From Caballeronia humi (GTDB taxonomy: Bacteria; Pseudomonadota; Gammaproteobacteria; Burkholderiales; Burkholderiaceae): a stretch of DNA of 64,000 nucleotides. The stretch is from NCBI RefSeq assembly GCF_001544475.1, contig NZ_FCNW02000017.1, forward strand, positions 1-64,000, read 5' to 3'. The position numbers were made by a program, and so were the translations under genes. Of this stretch, positions 26,530 through 34,963 are shown piece by piece. Within the stretch, counting starts at the first letter, position 1. Every line of letters starts with the position of its first letter. Under the pieces are notes generated by a model. That model had not been told where the DNA came from. It was given only the letters and a program-made list of their open reading frames with translations, and ran no database searches.

Positions 26530-28407
26530 TTAAAGAATGTCCGATGCGTAATCCGCGAGACGCGAGCGTTCACCGCGCGCGAGCGTGACGTGACCGCTGT
26601 GCGTCCAGCCCTTGAAGCGATCGACGACGTACGTCAGCCCCGAACTGCCTTCGGTCAGATAAGGCGTGTCGATCTGCGCAATATTGCCGAGACAGATGAT
26701 CTTCGTGCCCGGACCCGCGCGCGTGACGAGCGTTTTCATCTGCTTCGGTGTCAGATTCTGCGCTTCGTCGATGATCACGTATTTATCGACGAACGTCCGG
26801 CCGCGCATGAAGTTCATGCTCTTCACCTTCAGCCGCGATCGAATCAGCTCCTGCGTAGCGGCACGGCCCCATTCCCCGGCGGCATCGTCGGTTTTCTGGA
26901 GGACTTCGAGGTTGTCGTCGAATGCGCCCATCCACGGCTGCATCTTCTCTTCCTCGGTGCCCGGCAGGAACCCGATGTCCTCGCCGACCGGAACCGTCGC
27001 GCGCGTCACGATGATCTCGTTGTAGCGCTTGTCGTCGAGCACTTGCGCGAGGCCAGCGGCGAGCGCCATCAGCGTCTTGCCGGTGCCGGCCTGGCCGAGC
27101 AGCGTGACGAAATCGACTTCCGGATTCATCAGGAGGTTCAGCGCGAAATTCTGCTCGCGATTGCGTGCCGTGATGCCCCACACGTTGTTCTTGTGATGGC
27201 CGTAGTCGCGCAGCGTCTGCAAGAGCGCCGTCTTGCCGTTCAGCTCGCGCACGACCGCATGAAACGACGGCTCGCCGTTCTGCGGCTCGAGATAGACGAA
27301 CTCGTTGACCAGCATCGATGCACAGAGAGGCCCGGTGACGCGGTAATACGTCGTGCCGGTCTTCGTGTCCTGCCAGCTTTCCATGCCCTTCGCGTGCTTG
27401 GTCCAGAAATCCTGGGGCAGCGCGCGCACGCCGGAATAGAGCAGGTCCTTGTCTTCGAGAACCTGGTCGTTGAAGTAATCCTCGGCGGGCAGGCCGAGCG
27501 CATGCGCCTTGATGCGCATGTTGATGTCCTTCGACACCAGCACGACCTGACGGTCCTGCCGCTCTTTCTGCAACGCGCGCACGACGCCGAGAATCTGGTT
27601 GTCCGCCTTGCCGACGGGCAGCCCTTCGACCGGCTCGATATGCGTGAGCGTCGTCTGGAAGTAGAGGCGGCCGAGCGCATCGCGATTGCCTTGCGACGCG
27701 AGTGGCAGCCCCGCCGACATCTCGCCGACGTGCGCGACGAGCGCATCGAGCGTGCGGCTCACCTGACGCGCGTTGCGGGCGACTTCGGACATGCCCTTCT
27801 TGTGGTTGTCGAGTTCCTCGAGCGTCATCATCGGCAGATAGACGTCGTGTTCCTCGAAGCGGAAGAGCGAGCTCGGATCATGCATCAGCACGTTGGTGTC
27901 GAGCACGAAGAGCTTGCGCATCTCGACTTCCGGCTGGCCGCGCTGGCGCCGCTTGTTTTGCGTGCGCTCAGGCGTCGCCGTCGATGCGGGCGCGGCGGCG
28001 GGCGCCGGTGCTTCGCCGCGTGCTTGTCTGGCGACGGGCGCGGCGCTCTCGCCATCGTCGACGTCCGGCGACGGCACTGGCTGCAAAAGCGCTGCCGTCT
28101 GTTTCGAGCGACGGCTGCGCGCGGCGGGTGCGGGAGCGTCGGCGGCTTCGGCGGCCAACGTGGAAGGCGACGCGGGCGCGCCCTTCGCGCGGGCGATCGT
28201 ATCGCTTGCGACGGCGTGCAGCGCGCTCGCGGCATTCGCGGCGGGCCGCGCGCTGCCGACGGCGTTCACGGGTGCGCCGTACTCGGCGGCTTCGGGCTGG
28301 TCGTCTTCTGCCTGTTTCTTCGACTGTTTCGCAGGCCGGGCTTTGGCTTTGTATTCTTCAGACGGCAGGAGGTTGCCGAGCTTGGCGGGGGCGGTAGGCA
28401 AAGGCAT
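26530..28407 (-). CDS. PIN-domain PhoH family ATPase (PhoH2-like)
   Basis: From the ATG with GAGGG ahead of it the protein has 625 residues. An Ala/Pro/Lys-rich disordered start (1-160) is followed by a PIN ribonuclease-like domain (about 162-300, KLFVLDTNVLMHDP with acidic residues) and a PhoH ATPase domain (about 400-620) with Walker A GQAGTGKT (near 433) and Walker B VIIDEAQNLTP (near 545). PIN-PhoH proteins such as mycobacterial PhoH2 have RNA helicase and RNase activity. The cellular role in Burkholderiaceae is not known. It is transcribed in the same direction as arnD-bcp but behind a terminator, with its own upstream region. Confidence 0.9.
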   Translation of the reverse strand: MPLPTAPAKLGNLLPSEEYKAKARPAKQSKKQAEDDQPEAAEYGAPVNAVGSARPAANAASALHAVASDTIARAKGAPASPSTLAAEAADAPAPAARSRRSKQTAALLQPVPSPDVDDGESAAPVARQARGEAPAPAAAPASTATPERTQNKRRQRGQPEVEMRKLFVLDTNVLMHDPSSLFRFEEHDVYLPMMTLEELDNHKKGMSEVARNARQVSRTLDALVAHVGEMSAGLPLASQGNRDALGRLYFQTTLTHIEPVEGLPVGKADNQILGVVRALQKERQDRQVVLVSKDINMRIKAHALGLPAEDYFNDQVLEDKDLLYSGVRALPQDFWTKHAKGMESWQDTKTGTTYYRVTGPLCASMLVNEFVYLEPQNGEPSFHAVVRELNGKTALLQTLRDYGHHKNNVWGITARNREQNFALNLLMNPEVDFVTLLGQAGTGKTLMALAAGLAQVLDDKRYNEIIVTRATVPVGEDIGFLPGTEEEKMQPWMGAFDDNLEVLQKTDDAAGEWGRAATQELIRSRLKVKSMNFMRGRTFVDKYVIIDEAQNLTPKQMKTLVTRAGPGTKIICLGNIAQIDTPYLTEGSSGLTYVVDRFKGWTHSGHVTLARGERSRLADYASDIL

Positions 28408-28808
28408 GGTTTCCCTCGAAAGGAATCGGGTCGTATATCGTGCGCCGCCTGTCGCATCCTGCTTGCATTTCGTCCTGCTGAAACGGTAGTGCAGTTTGCG
28501 CCCGGCGGCGCGCTTCGTTGTCGAAAACGCCGGTTCGCCTAAGTTTCGATCGGCTCCTTGGAAGTTGCTTGAAACGGGGACGTCGCGCGCATTGCGCACG
28601 TTCCGTGGCTTTCACGCGACGCAAATAAAAAAGCCGCCGTCCCGACATGGGAATCAGCGGCTCGACATCGATTCGCAAGGCGCCTGACACTCGCCGTTTC
28701 CACGTAGCCCGGGTCCATGCCGACCGCACTGAAAGGCGCGTGGTGACTGGCTCTACGGCAGGAGGAATGGGGTGGACAGGCGCTCATTGCAAACCAATAT
28801 AACCGTCC
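28408..28808. other. Gene-free region between the peroxiredoxin gene and phoH
   Basis: These 401 bases hold the terminator of the arn/peroxiredoxin transcript (28625-28662) and, to its left, about 215 bases of leader and promoter space for phoH. I see no convincing open frame; overlapping short frames have no recognisable product. Confidence 0.5.
28625..28662 (-). terminator. Intrinsic terminator after the arn operon / peroxiredoxin gene
   Basis: Minus-strand AGCCGC ... GGCGGCT with an inner CCC/GGG pairing and a following T6 run. It lies about 150 bases past the peroxiredoxin stop, in front of phoH. Confidence 0.8.
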
Positions 28809-29270
28809 TCAAAGCGCTTGTACAGCGTCCACAATGGCTTCTACGTGGCCTGGCACCTTAACGCCGCGAAACTCCCGGCGCAGGACGCCGTCGGCATCGA
28901 CGAGGAAGGTCGAGCGTTCGATTCCGCGCACTTCCTTGCCATACATTTTCTTCATTTTGATGACATCGAAGAGGGCGCAGATCGCTTCGTCGGCGTCCGA
29001 TACCAGCGTGTACGGCAGTTCGAGCTTCGTCTTGAAGTTGTCGTGCGACTTCACGCTGTCGCGCGAGATGCCCACCACTTCGGCGCCCGCCGCCTGAAAG
29101 CGCTCGTACAGGTCGCGGAACTGCAGGCTTTCGGTCGTGCAGCCCGGCGTGTTGTCTTTCGGATAGAAAAAGAGGACGACCTTCTTGCCGCGCAGGCTGG
29201 AAAACGTGAATTCGCCGGCGGTGGAAGGCGCGGTGAAATCGGGGACGGGCTGGTCGACTGCAATCGGCAC
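28809..29270 (-). CDS. bcp: Thioredoxin-dependent peroxiredoxin, PrxQ/Bcp type
   Basis: The 153-residue peroxiredoxin has the peroxidatic motif YPKDNTPGCTTES with Cys44. The partner Cys five residues later, present in E. coli Bcp, is absent (CTTESL). A second Cys at 98 (AICALF) lies where some PrxQ enzymes, such as that of Xylella, keep the resolving Cys in helix 3, so an atypical 2-Cys mechanism with Cys98 is likely. It reduces peroxides at the expense of thioredoxin. It follows arnD by 78 bases on the same strand and probably shares the arn transcript in part. Confidence 0.92.
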   Translation of the reverse strand: MPIAVDQPVPDFTAPSTAGEFTFSSLRGKKVVLFFYPKDNTPGCTTESLQFRDLYERFQAAGAEVVGISRDSVKSHDNFKTKLELPYTLVSDADEAICALFDVIKMKKMYGKEVRGIERSTFLVDADGVLRREFRGVKVPGHVEAIVDAVQAL

Positions 29271-29348
29271 GAACGTTTCTCCTGTTGTCGTTGGATGCGT
29301 GGGAATGGGGAGCGATGCGGCACCGATGTGCCACCGCGACGGCCTGAA

Positions 29349-30245
29349 TCAGCCCGGCTGGACGATCAGTTCGCCCGCGCGGCCCGGAATTCCGCCCCAC
29401 GTGACAGGGTACGTGGGCAGCGTCGAGCGGTCCAGCACCGCATGATAGTCGCCCATCGTGGCGAAGCTGTGTCCCTGCGCGCGCCAGCCGGCCAGCAGTT
29501 GCTCGAAGACGGGCGCGAGTTTCTGCCCTTCGAGTTCCGCGTGCAGCGTGAACACCTGGTCGTGTGGGTTGTCCGCCGTGTGCCGCAGCAAATGGGCCGC
29601 GACGTTACCTACATCGACGCCATCGACGCCCAGCACTTCGTCGAGCGTCGGCAGCGTGGTCGGCATCTGGATGTGGTTGAGCGTGCGGCCGTCTAGCACG
29701 GGGATATACGGCGTGTGGCCGCGCCCGTCGGAGGCGTAGTGCATGCCCCAGGCGTCGATCTGTTCGAACGCGTAGCCGTTCATCTGCCAGCCGGCGGCGC
29801 CGTGCGTGACGGGCGGCGCCCCGAATATCTCGATGAACCGCGCGTGGCTCTGCTGCATCTGCGCGACGGTCCACGCGCGGTCGCGTTCGCGCACGTTGTC
29901 CTGCCAGTAGACGTGATCCCATGTGTGAATGCCGCATTCGAAGCCGGCTTCGTGGATCGCGCGCATCTCAGCGACGGCGTTGCGGCCGATATCCGGCCCC
30001 GGCAGCAGCACGCCGTACATCAGCGTCTTGACGCCGTAATGCTCGACCACCGACGTGCGTGACACCTTCTTCAGGAATCCGGGACGGAACACGCGACGCA
30101 GCGCCCAGCCGGTGTGATCCGGCCCGAGGCTGAACAGGAACGTGGCGCGGGCGCTGAACTTGTCGAGCAGGCGCGCAAGGTTGGGCACGCCTTCACGCGT
30201 GCCGCGCAATGTATCGACGTCGATCTTCAGGACGATGCGAGCCAC
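29349..30245 (-). CDS. arnD: ArnD, 4-deoxy-4-formamido-L-arabinose-phosphoundecaprenol deformylase
   Basis: The 298-residue protein of polysaccharide-deacetylase fold starts with the NodB motif KIDVDTLRGT. The metal-binding segment CGIHTWDHVYWQD (about 110) and the string GWQMNGYAFEQIDAWGM are characteristic of ArnD. It removes the formyl group from undecaprenyl-phosphate-L-Ara4FN. It is the last arn gene here, ten bases behind the decarboxylase gene. Confidence 0.95.
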   Translation of the reverse strand: MARIVLKIDVDTLRGTREGVPNLARLLDKFSARATFLFSLGPDHTGWALRRVFRPGFLKKVSRTSVVEHYGVKTLMYGVLLPGPDIGRNAVAEMRAIHEAGFECGIHTWDHVYWQDNVRERDRAWTVAQMQQSHARFIEIFGAPPVTHGAAGWQMNGYAFEQIDAWGMHYASDGRGHTPYIPVLDGRTLNHIQMPTTLPTLDEVLGVDGVDVGNVAAHLLRHTADNPHDQVFTLHAELEGQKLAPVFEQLLAGWRAQGHSFATMGDYHAVLDRSTLPTYPVTWGGIPGRAGELIVQPG

Positions 30246-30254
30246 GCGCTACCC

Positions 30255-31298
30255 TCAGCCTTCGACCAGCTTGCGCGCATCGCCGACATGGCCGCGATAC
30301 GCCTCGAAGATCTTGCGTAGCGCGTCGTCCATCGACGCGAGCGGCTTCCAGCCGAGTTCCTGCATCGTGTTGTCGATCTTCGGGACGCGGTTCTGCACGT
30401 CCTGATAACCCGCGCCGTAGTACGCGCCCGACGAGGTCTCGACGAGCTGCACGTCTTTCGCGCTCGGCGCGTACTCGGGAAATTCATTCGCGAGCTTGAG
30501 CATCATGTGCGCGAGTTCCCGCACCGAGAAGTTGTTGCTCGGATTGCCGATGTTGTAGATCTTGCCGGTCGCGACGCCGTCCTTGTTCTCGATGATCTTC
30601 ATCAACGCGCCGATGCCGTCGTCGATGTCGGTGAACGCGCGTTTTTGCGCGCCACCGTCGACCAGGCTGATGTTCTCGCCGCGCACGATGTGGCCGAGGA
30701 ACTGTGTGACCACGCGCGAACTGCCTTCCTTCGCCGTGTAGATGGAGTCGAGGCCAGGGCCGATCCAGTTGAACGGGCGAAAGAGGGTGAAGTTCAGCCC
30801 CTCCATGCCGTAGCCCCAGATCACGCGGTCCATCAACTGCTTCGAGCACGCGTAGATCCAGCGCGGCTTGTTGATTGGGCCGTAGGAAAGCACCGACTCT
30901 TCAGGGTCGAACTGCTCGTCGGTGCACATGCCGTACACCTCGGACGTCGACGGAAACACCAGGTGCTTGCCGTACTTCACGGCCGAGCGGACGATCGGCA
31001 GGTTGGCCTCGAAGTCGAGCTCGAACACGCGCAGCGGCTGCTTCACATAGGTCGCGGGCGTGGCGATCGCAACGAGCGGCAGGATCACGTCGCACTTCTT
31101 CACGTGATACTCGACCCACTCCTTGTTGATCGTGATGTCGCCTTCGAAGAAGTGCATCCGCTCATGATTCGCGAGGTCGCCGAGGCGGTCGGTTTGCATG
31201 TCCATCCCGAAGACTTCCCAGTCGGTCGTTTCGAGGATGCGCTTGGACAGGTGATGGCCGATGAAGCCGTTGACACCCAGGATCAGGACTTTTTTCAT
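30255..31298 (-). CDS. UDP-glucuronate decarboxylase, separate C-terminal half of ArnA
   Basis: This 347-residue extended SDR enzyme matches the C-terminal domain of E. coli ArnA. It has GVNGFIGHHL at the nucleotide site (residues 8-17), Ser119-Glu120 (STSEVYG), Tyr149/Lys153 (YACSK) and ends with a segment near the catalytic Arg. It oxidises UDP-glucuronate at C4 and decarboxylates it to UDP-4-keto-pentose. In enterobacteria this is fused to the formyltransferase; here it is a separate gene overlapping the formyltransferase gene by four bases. Burkholderia genomes use the same split. Confidence 0.93.
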   Translation of the reverse strand: MKKVLILGVNGFIGHHLSKRILETTDWEVFGMDMQTDRLGDLANHERMHFFEGDITINKEWVEYHVKKCDVILPLVAIATPATYVKQPLRVFELDFEANLPIVRSAVKYGKHLVFPSTSEVYGMCTDEQFDPEESVLSYGPINKPRWIYACSKQLMDRVIWGYGMEGLNFTLFRPFNWIGPGLDSIYTAKEGSSRVVTQFLGHIVRGENISLVDGGAQKRAFTDIDDGIGALMKIIENKDGVATGKIYNIGNPSNNFSVRELAHMMLKLANEFPEYAPSAKDVQLVETSSGAYYGAGYQDVQNRVPKIDNTMQELGWKPLASMDDALRKIFEAYRGHVGDARKLVEG

Positions 31299-32278
31299 GA
31301 ATGGCGTGTGGATTGAGTGATTCGGGCGAATTCCGCGGGGCTGACGACACGTTCGACATGAAGCGGGTCCGCGCTCTTTGCGGCCGTGTGCCGCAGTTCG
31401 CTGATCGCGACGACGCGGCCGTCGCCGCAGACGCCGAACAGCGCATTATCCGCCACCGCAAGGCCCGCGGGCAAATTTGAGATGGTGCGCAACTGCTCGG
31501 CGGAGACCGACGGCGAGCCGCTTGCCGGCACGAGCCGCGCCCGCGCGACGATGAAACGCTCGCCGTTGAGATCGGTGAACGCGCCCGGATACGGCGGCGC
31601 GACCGCGCGGATCAGGTTGTAGACCTGCTGCGCCGGCTGCGTCCAGTCGATCCGGCCGTCGTCCGGCTTGCGACCGCCGAAATAGCTGCCAGCGGCGAGG
31701 TCGTTCGGCAGATGCGGCGCTTCGCCCGCGATCAAAGCGGGCAGCACGCGCCAGAGCGTCTGCTCGGCGGCGACGGTGGTTTTGTCGAAGACTTGGGCGG
31801 CGGTGTCGTCGGGGAGGATTGGGACGGGCGTCTGCGCGAGGATGGCGCCTGCGTCGGGCTTGGCGGCCATTTCGTGCAGTGTCGCGCCGGTTTCCGTCTC
31901 GCCGCGCAGCACGGCCCAGTTCGTCGGTACGCGTCCGCGGTATTTCGGCAGGAGCGAACCGTGCATGTTGTATGCGCCGCGTTTCGCGAGCGCGAGCAGG
32001 TCGACCGGCAGCATGTGCCGGTAATAGAACGAGAAAATGAAGTCCGGCGCGACGCGGTTCACCGTTTCGAAGACTTCAGGCGTTTTCGGATCGGCGGGCG
32101 TGATGACGTCGATGCCGTGTTCCGCCGCGACCGCCGCCACGCTGCCGAACCAGATGTTCTCGGTCGGGCTGTCCTCGTGCGTGACGACGAGCGCGACATC
32201 GACGCCGCGCGCGAGCAGCACCTGCAGGCAGCGCACGCCGACGTTGTGATACGCGAAGACGACCGCGCGCGGCTTCAT
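31295..32278 (-). CDS. UDP-L-Ara4N formyltransferase, separate N-terminal half of ArnA
   Basis: The 327-residue protein matches the N-terminal formyltransferase domain of ArnA. Catalytic residues Asn104, His106 (NMHGSLLPKYRG) and Asp142 (KPDAGAI) align with N102/H104/D140 of the E. coli enzyme. It transfers formyl from 10-formyl-THF to UDP-L-Ara4N. The ATG overlaps the arnC stop, and its own stop overlaps the decarboxylase start, so translation is coupled on both sides. The longer frame upstream reads through arnC in another frame and is not genuine. Confidence 0.93.
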   Translation of the reverse strand: MKPRAVVFAYHNVGVRCLQVLLARGVDVALVVTHEDSPTENIWFGSVAAVAAEHGIDVITPADPKTPEVFETVNRVAPDFIFSFYYRHMLPVDLLALAKRGAYNMHGSLLPKYRGRVPTNWAVLRGETETGATLHEMAAKPDAGAILAQTPVPILPDDTAAQVFDKTTVAAEQTLWRVLPALIAGEAPHLPNDLAAGSYFGGRKPDDGRIDWTQPAQQVYNLIRAVAPPYPGAFTDLNGERFIVARARLVPASGSPSVSAEQLRTISNLPAGLAVADNALFGVCGDGRVVAISELRHTAAKSADPLHVERVVSPAEFARITQSTRHS

Positions 32279-33312
32279 CGGCCTTGTTCCTCGCGCTGCA
32301 CGACGCCGATCGTCTGCACGGCTTCCTGACGCGGTTTGTGAACCGACGTATGGCCGTCGCGCTGTTCGAGGATCGTCTGCACGAGATAGCGCGGACGCGC
32401 GCGCACTTGCTGATAGATGCGGCCGATGTATTCGCCGAGCAGTCCGAGCGCGAAGATGATCACGCCGAGCATGAAGAACGTAATGGCGAACAGCGTGAAC
32501 ACACCCTGAACTTCCGCGCCGAACATGAAGCGGCGGATCAGGAGCAGCAGGAAGAGCGCCGCCGAACCGGTAGAAAGAATCACGCCGATGAACGACAGCC
32601 ATTGCAACGGCACGACCGAAAAGCCGGTGACGAGGTCGAAATTCAGGCGGATCAGACTGTAGAGCGAATACTTCGACTCGCCCGCGAAACGCTCTTCGTG
32701 CGCGACATCGACTTCGATCGGGTTCTGCGCGAACGTGTACGCGAGCGCCGGAATGAACGTGTTGATTTCGCCGCAGCGGTTGATCGTGTCGATGATGTGG
32801 CGGCTGTACGCGCGGAGCATGCAGCCCTGGTCGGTCATCTTGATCTTCGTGATGCGCTCGCGCAGCCGGTTCATCAGCCGCGACGCCTTCTTGCGCCACA
32901 GGCTGTCCTGACGTTGCTGGCGGATCGTGCCGACGTAGTCGTAGCCTTCGCGCATCTTCGTGACGAGCTTGTTGATTTCCTCCGGCGGATTCTGCAAGTC
33001 GGCGTCGAGCGTGATGACGATCTCGCCGCGCGACTGCTCGAAGCCCGCGAGAATCGCCATGTGCTGTCCGTAATTGCCGTTGAGCAGGATCACGCGCGTC
33101 GTGTCGGGGCGCACGTGGAACTGCTGCGCGAGGAGCGCCGCCGACTTGTCGCGGCTGCCGTCGTTGATGAAGATGACTTCATACGACGTGGCGAGGGCGT
33201 CGAGCGCCGGGTAAAGGCGCTCGAAAAGCGCGGCCAGGCCGGCTTCCTCGTTGTACACCGGGATGACGATCGAGACTTCGGGCGTCGCCGGCAGAAAATC
33301 CGTATGACTCAT
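32275..33312 (-). CDS. arnC: ArnC, undecaprenyl-phosphate 4-deoxy-4-formamido-L-arabinose transferase
   Basis: The 345-residue GT2 glycosyltransferase has N-terminal SIVIPVYNEEAGL (about 12-25), the DxD-like DADLQNPPEE (about 100), and two C-terminal membrane helices (about 235-300). It transfers L-Ara4FN from UDP to undecaprenyl phosphate. The chosen ATG gives an N-terminus as short as in E. coli ArnC; ATGs 12 and 19 codons upstream are possible and would bring the start next to the arnB stop. No start has a clear ribosome site. Confidence 0.93.
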   Translation of the reverse strand: MSHTDFLPATPEVSIVIPVYNEEAGLAALFERLYPALDALATSYEVIFINDGSRDKSAALLAQQFHVRPDTTRVILLNGNYGQHMAILAGFEQSRGEIVITLDADLQNPPEEINKLVTKMREGYDYVGTIRQQRQDSLWRKKASRLMNRLRERITKIKMTDQGCMLRAYSRHIIDTINRCGEINTFIPALAYTFAQNPIEVDVAHEERFAGESKYSLYSLIRLNFDLVTGFSVVPLQWLSFIGVILSTGSAALFLLLLIRRFMFGAEVQGVFTLFAITFFMLGVIIFALGLLGEYIGRIYQQVRARPRYLVQTILEQRDGHTSVHKPRQEAVQTIGVVQREEQGR

Positions 33313-33355
33313 GTTGCGCTGGGTTTCCGTGGGGTTAGGTGCCGCCATGTCGCTG

Positions 33356-34510
33356 TCAATGCGTGCCATGCTGCTCGCAGATTTCGTCGACCGCACGCAC
33401 GACGCGCGTGACGTCGTCGTGGCTCATCAGCGTGAAGAGCGGCAGCGTGACCGTCGATGCGCCGAGTTTCTCCGCGTGCGGGAACATGCCTTCGCGGAAC
33501 CCGCGCGCGCGATACAGCGTAAACAGGTGCAATGCAGGATAGTGCACGCCCGAGCCGATGCCGCGTTCCTTCAGTTGCGCCATGAATTCTGCGCGCGTGA
33601 GGTTCAGCCGGTCGAGCGGCAGCGCGATCTGGAACATGTGCCAGTTGCTGTCGGTGAAATTCTGCACCGGAAACTGCACGCCGAGTTCCGCCGCCGCGCC
33701 GCCCGCGAACGCTTCGAAGTACGCGCGCGCGAGTTGCCGGCGCTTGTCCGTGAAGCGTTCGACGTGCTTCAGTTGCCCGAGCCCGACGCGCGCCGCGACG
33801 TCCGTCAGGTTGTACTTGCCGCCGAGCAAGTCGCAGTCCATGCCGTCGAAGCCGGTGCGCGTGATGCCCTGCAGCCGGTATTTCTGCGCGGTGAGCGCTT
33901 CCTCTTCGTTGTTCAGCACGAGCGCGCCGCCTTCGATCGACGTCACGTTCTTGTTCGCGTGGAAGCTGAACGAAACGATGTCGCCGAACGAGCCGATCCG
34001 CTTGCCGCGCCAGGTCGCACCGAACGCCTGCGCGGCGTCCTCGATCACGCGCAGCTTGTGCTCGCGCGCGATCGCGTAGAGCCGGTCCATGTCGACGGGC
34101 AGGCCCGACAGGTACACCGGCATGATCGCCTTAGTGCGCGGCGTGATCGCCTTTTCCAGCAGGTCGAGGTCGATGTTGCGCGTAGCCGGGTCGATGTCGG
34201 CGAAAACCGGTGTCGCGCCCACTTCGAGGATCACGTTGCTGGTCGAGACCCAGGTCATCGGCGTGGTGATGACTTCATCGCCCGCGCCGACGCCCGCGAT
34301 CCGCAGGCCGATTTCCATCGTCGCCGTGCCGGAGTTGAACGAGCGCACGGGCCGTCCGCCGCAATACGCCGACAATTCGGCTTCGAACTGCTGATTCTGC
34401 GGGCCGGTCGTGATCCAGCCCGAGCGCAGGACGTCGACGACGCCCTGGATCGTCTCTTCGTCGATCTCGGCGCGCACGAACGGCAGAAAGGGCAGCGATG
34501 TCTGATTCAT
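33356..34510 (-). CDS. arnB: ArnB, UDP-4-amino-4-deoxy-L-arabinose aminotransferase
   Basis: The 384-residue PLP enzyme of the DegT/DnrJ/EryC1 family forms its Schiff base on Lys187 (SFHANKNVTSIEGG), equal to Lys188 of Salmonella ArnB. The N-terminal PFVRAEIDEETIQGVVDVLRSGWITTGP is family-typical. It aminates UDP-4-keto-pentose using glutamate. It lies between the SMR flippase gene and arnC in the arn operon. Confidence 0.95.
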   Translation of the reverse strand: MNQTSLPFLPFVRAEIDEETIQGVVDVLRSGWITTGPQNQQFEAELSAYCGGRPVRSFNSGTATMEIGLRIAGVGAGDEVITTPMTWVSTSNVILEVGATPVFADIDPATRNIDLDLLEKAITPRTKAIMPVYLSGLPVDMDRLYAIAREHKLRVIEDAAQAFGATWRGKRIGSFGDIVSFSFHANKNVTSIEGGALVLNNEEEALTAQKYRLQGITRTGFDGMDCDLLGGKYNLTDVAARVGLGQLKHVERFTDKRRQLARAYFEAFAGGAAAELGVQFPVQNFTDSNWHMFQIALPLDRLNLTRAEFMAQLKERGIGSGVHYPALHLFTLYRARGFREGMFPHAEKLGASTVTLPLFTLMSHDDVTRVVRAVDEICEQHGTH

Positions 34511-34536
34511 GGACTTTTCTGCAAAAAATGAAGGAG

Positions 34537-34908
34537 TTAGCCACGCGCCAAAACGGCGACGCCGATGAGGATGATGCCGATGCCGATCAGGCGCTGCATC
34601 GACATCACCTCGCCGAACAAATACCACGCCGCGAAGGCGTTGACGACGTAGCCGAGCGAGAGCATCGGATAGGCGATCGATACGTCCACCCGCGACAGTC
34701 CCAGGATCCACACCGCGACGCTGAACACGTAGCACGTGAGCCCGCCGATGATCGGCCACTGCGTCGCGATCTTGAGTCCGACCGGCACGATGTTCTCGCG
34801 GCTGAATTCGAAGTGCCCGACGGCGTTCACGCCTGCTTTGAGCAGCAACTGCGCACAGGCGTTCAACAATACGCCGATGACGATGCAAAGGAAGGATATC
34901 GGGTTCAT
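34537..34908 (-). CDS. Small four-helix SMR/DMT membrane protein, putative L-Ara4N-undecaprenyl phosphate flippase subunit
   Basis: The 123-residue protein has four hydrophobic helices and the SMR-type motif YPMLSLGYVVNAFAAWYLFGE in the third. E. coli uses two such proteins, ArnE and ArnF, to flip undecaprenyl-phosphate-L-Ara4N across the inner membrane. Only one is encoded in this operon, between arnT and arnB, so it may act as a homodimer or pair with a product encoded elsewhere. Function is inferred from family and position. Confidence 0.8.
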   Translation of the reverse strand: MNPISFLCIVIGVLLNACAQLLLKAGVNAVGHFEFSRENIVPVGLKIATQWPIIGGLTCYVFSVAVWILGLSRVDVSIAYPMLSLGYVVNAFAAWYLFGEVMSMQRLIGIGIILIGVAVLARG

Positions 34909-34963
34909 TACGGACGTTTAAAGGCCTCGGGTTGCGGATTCACTGAACGGTCGTGCCGATTTT

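Noticed and set aside
26590..28542. 650-codon open frame opposite phoH
   Set aside because: Antisense shadow of a clear PIN-PhoH protein; composition is not protein-like.
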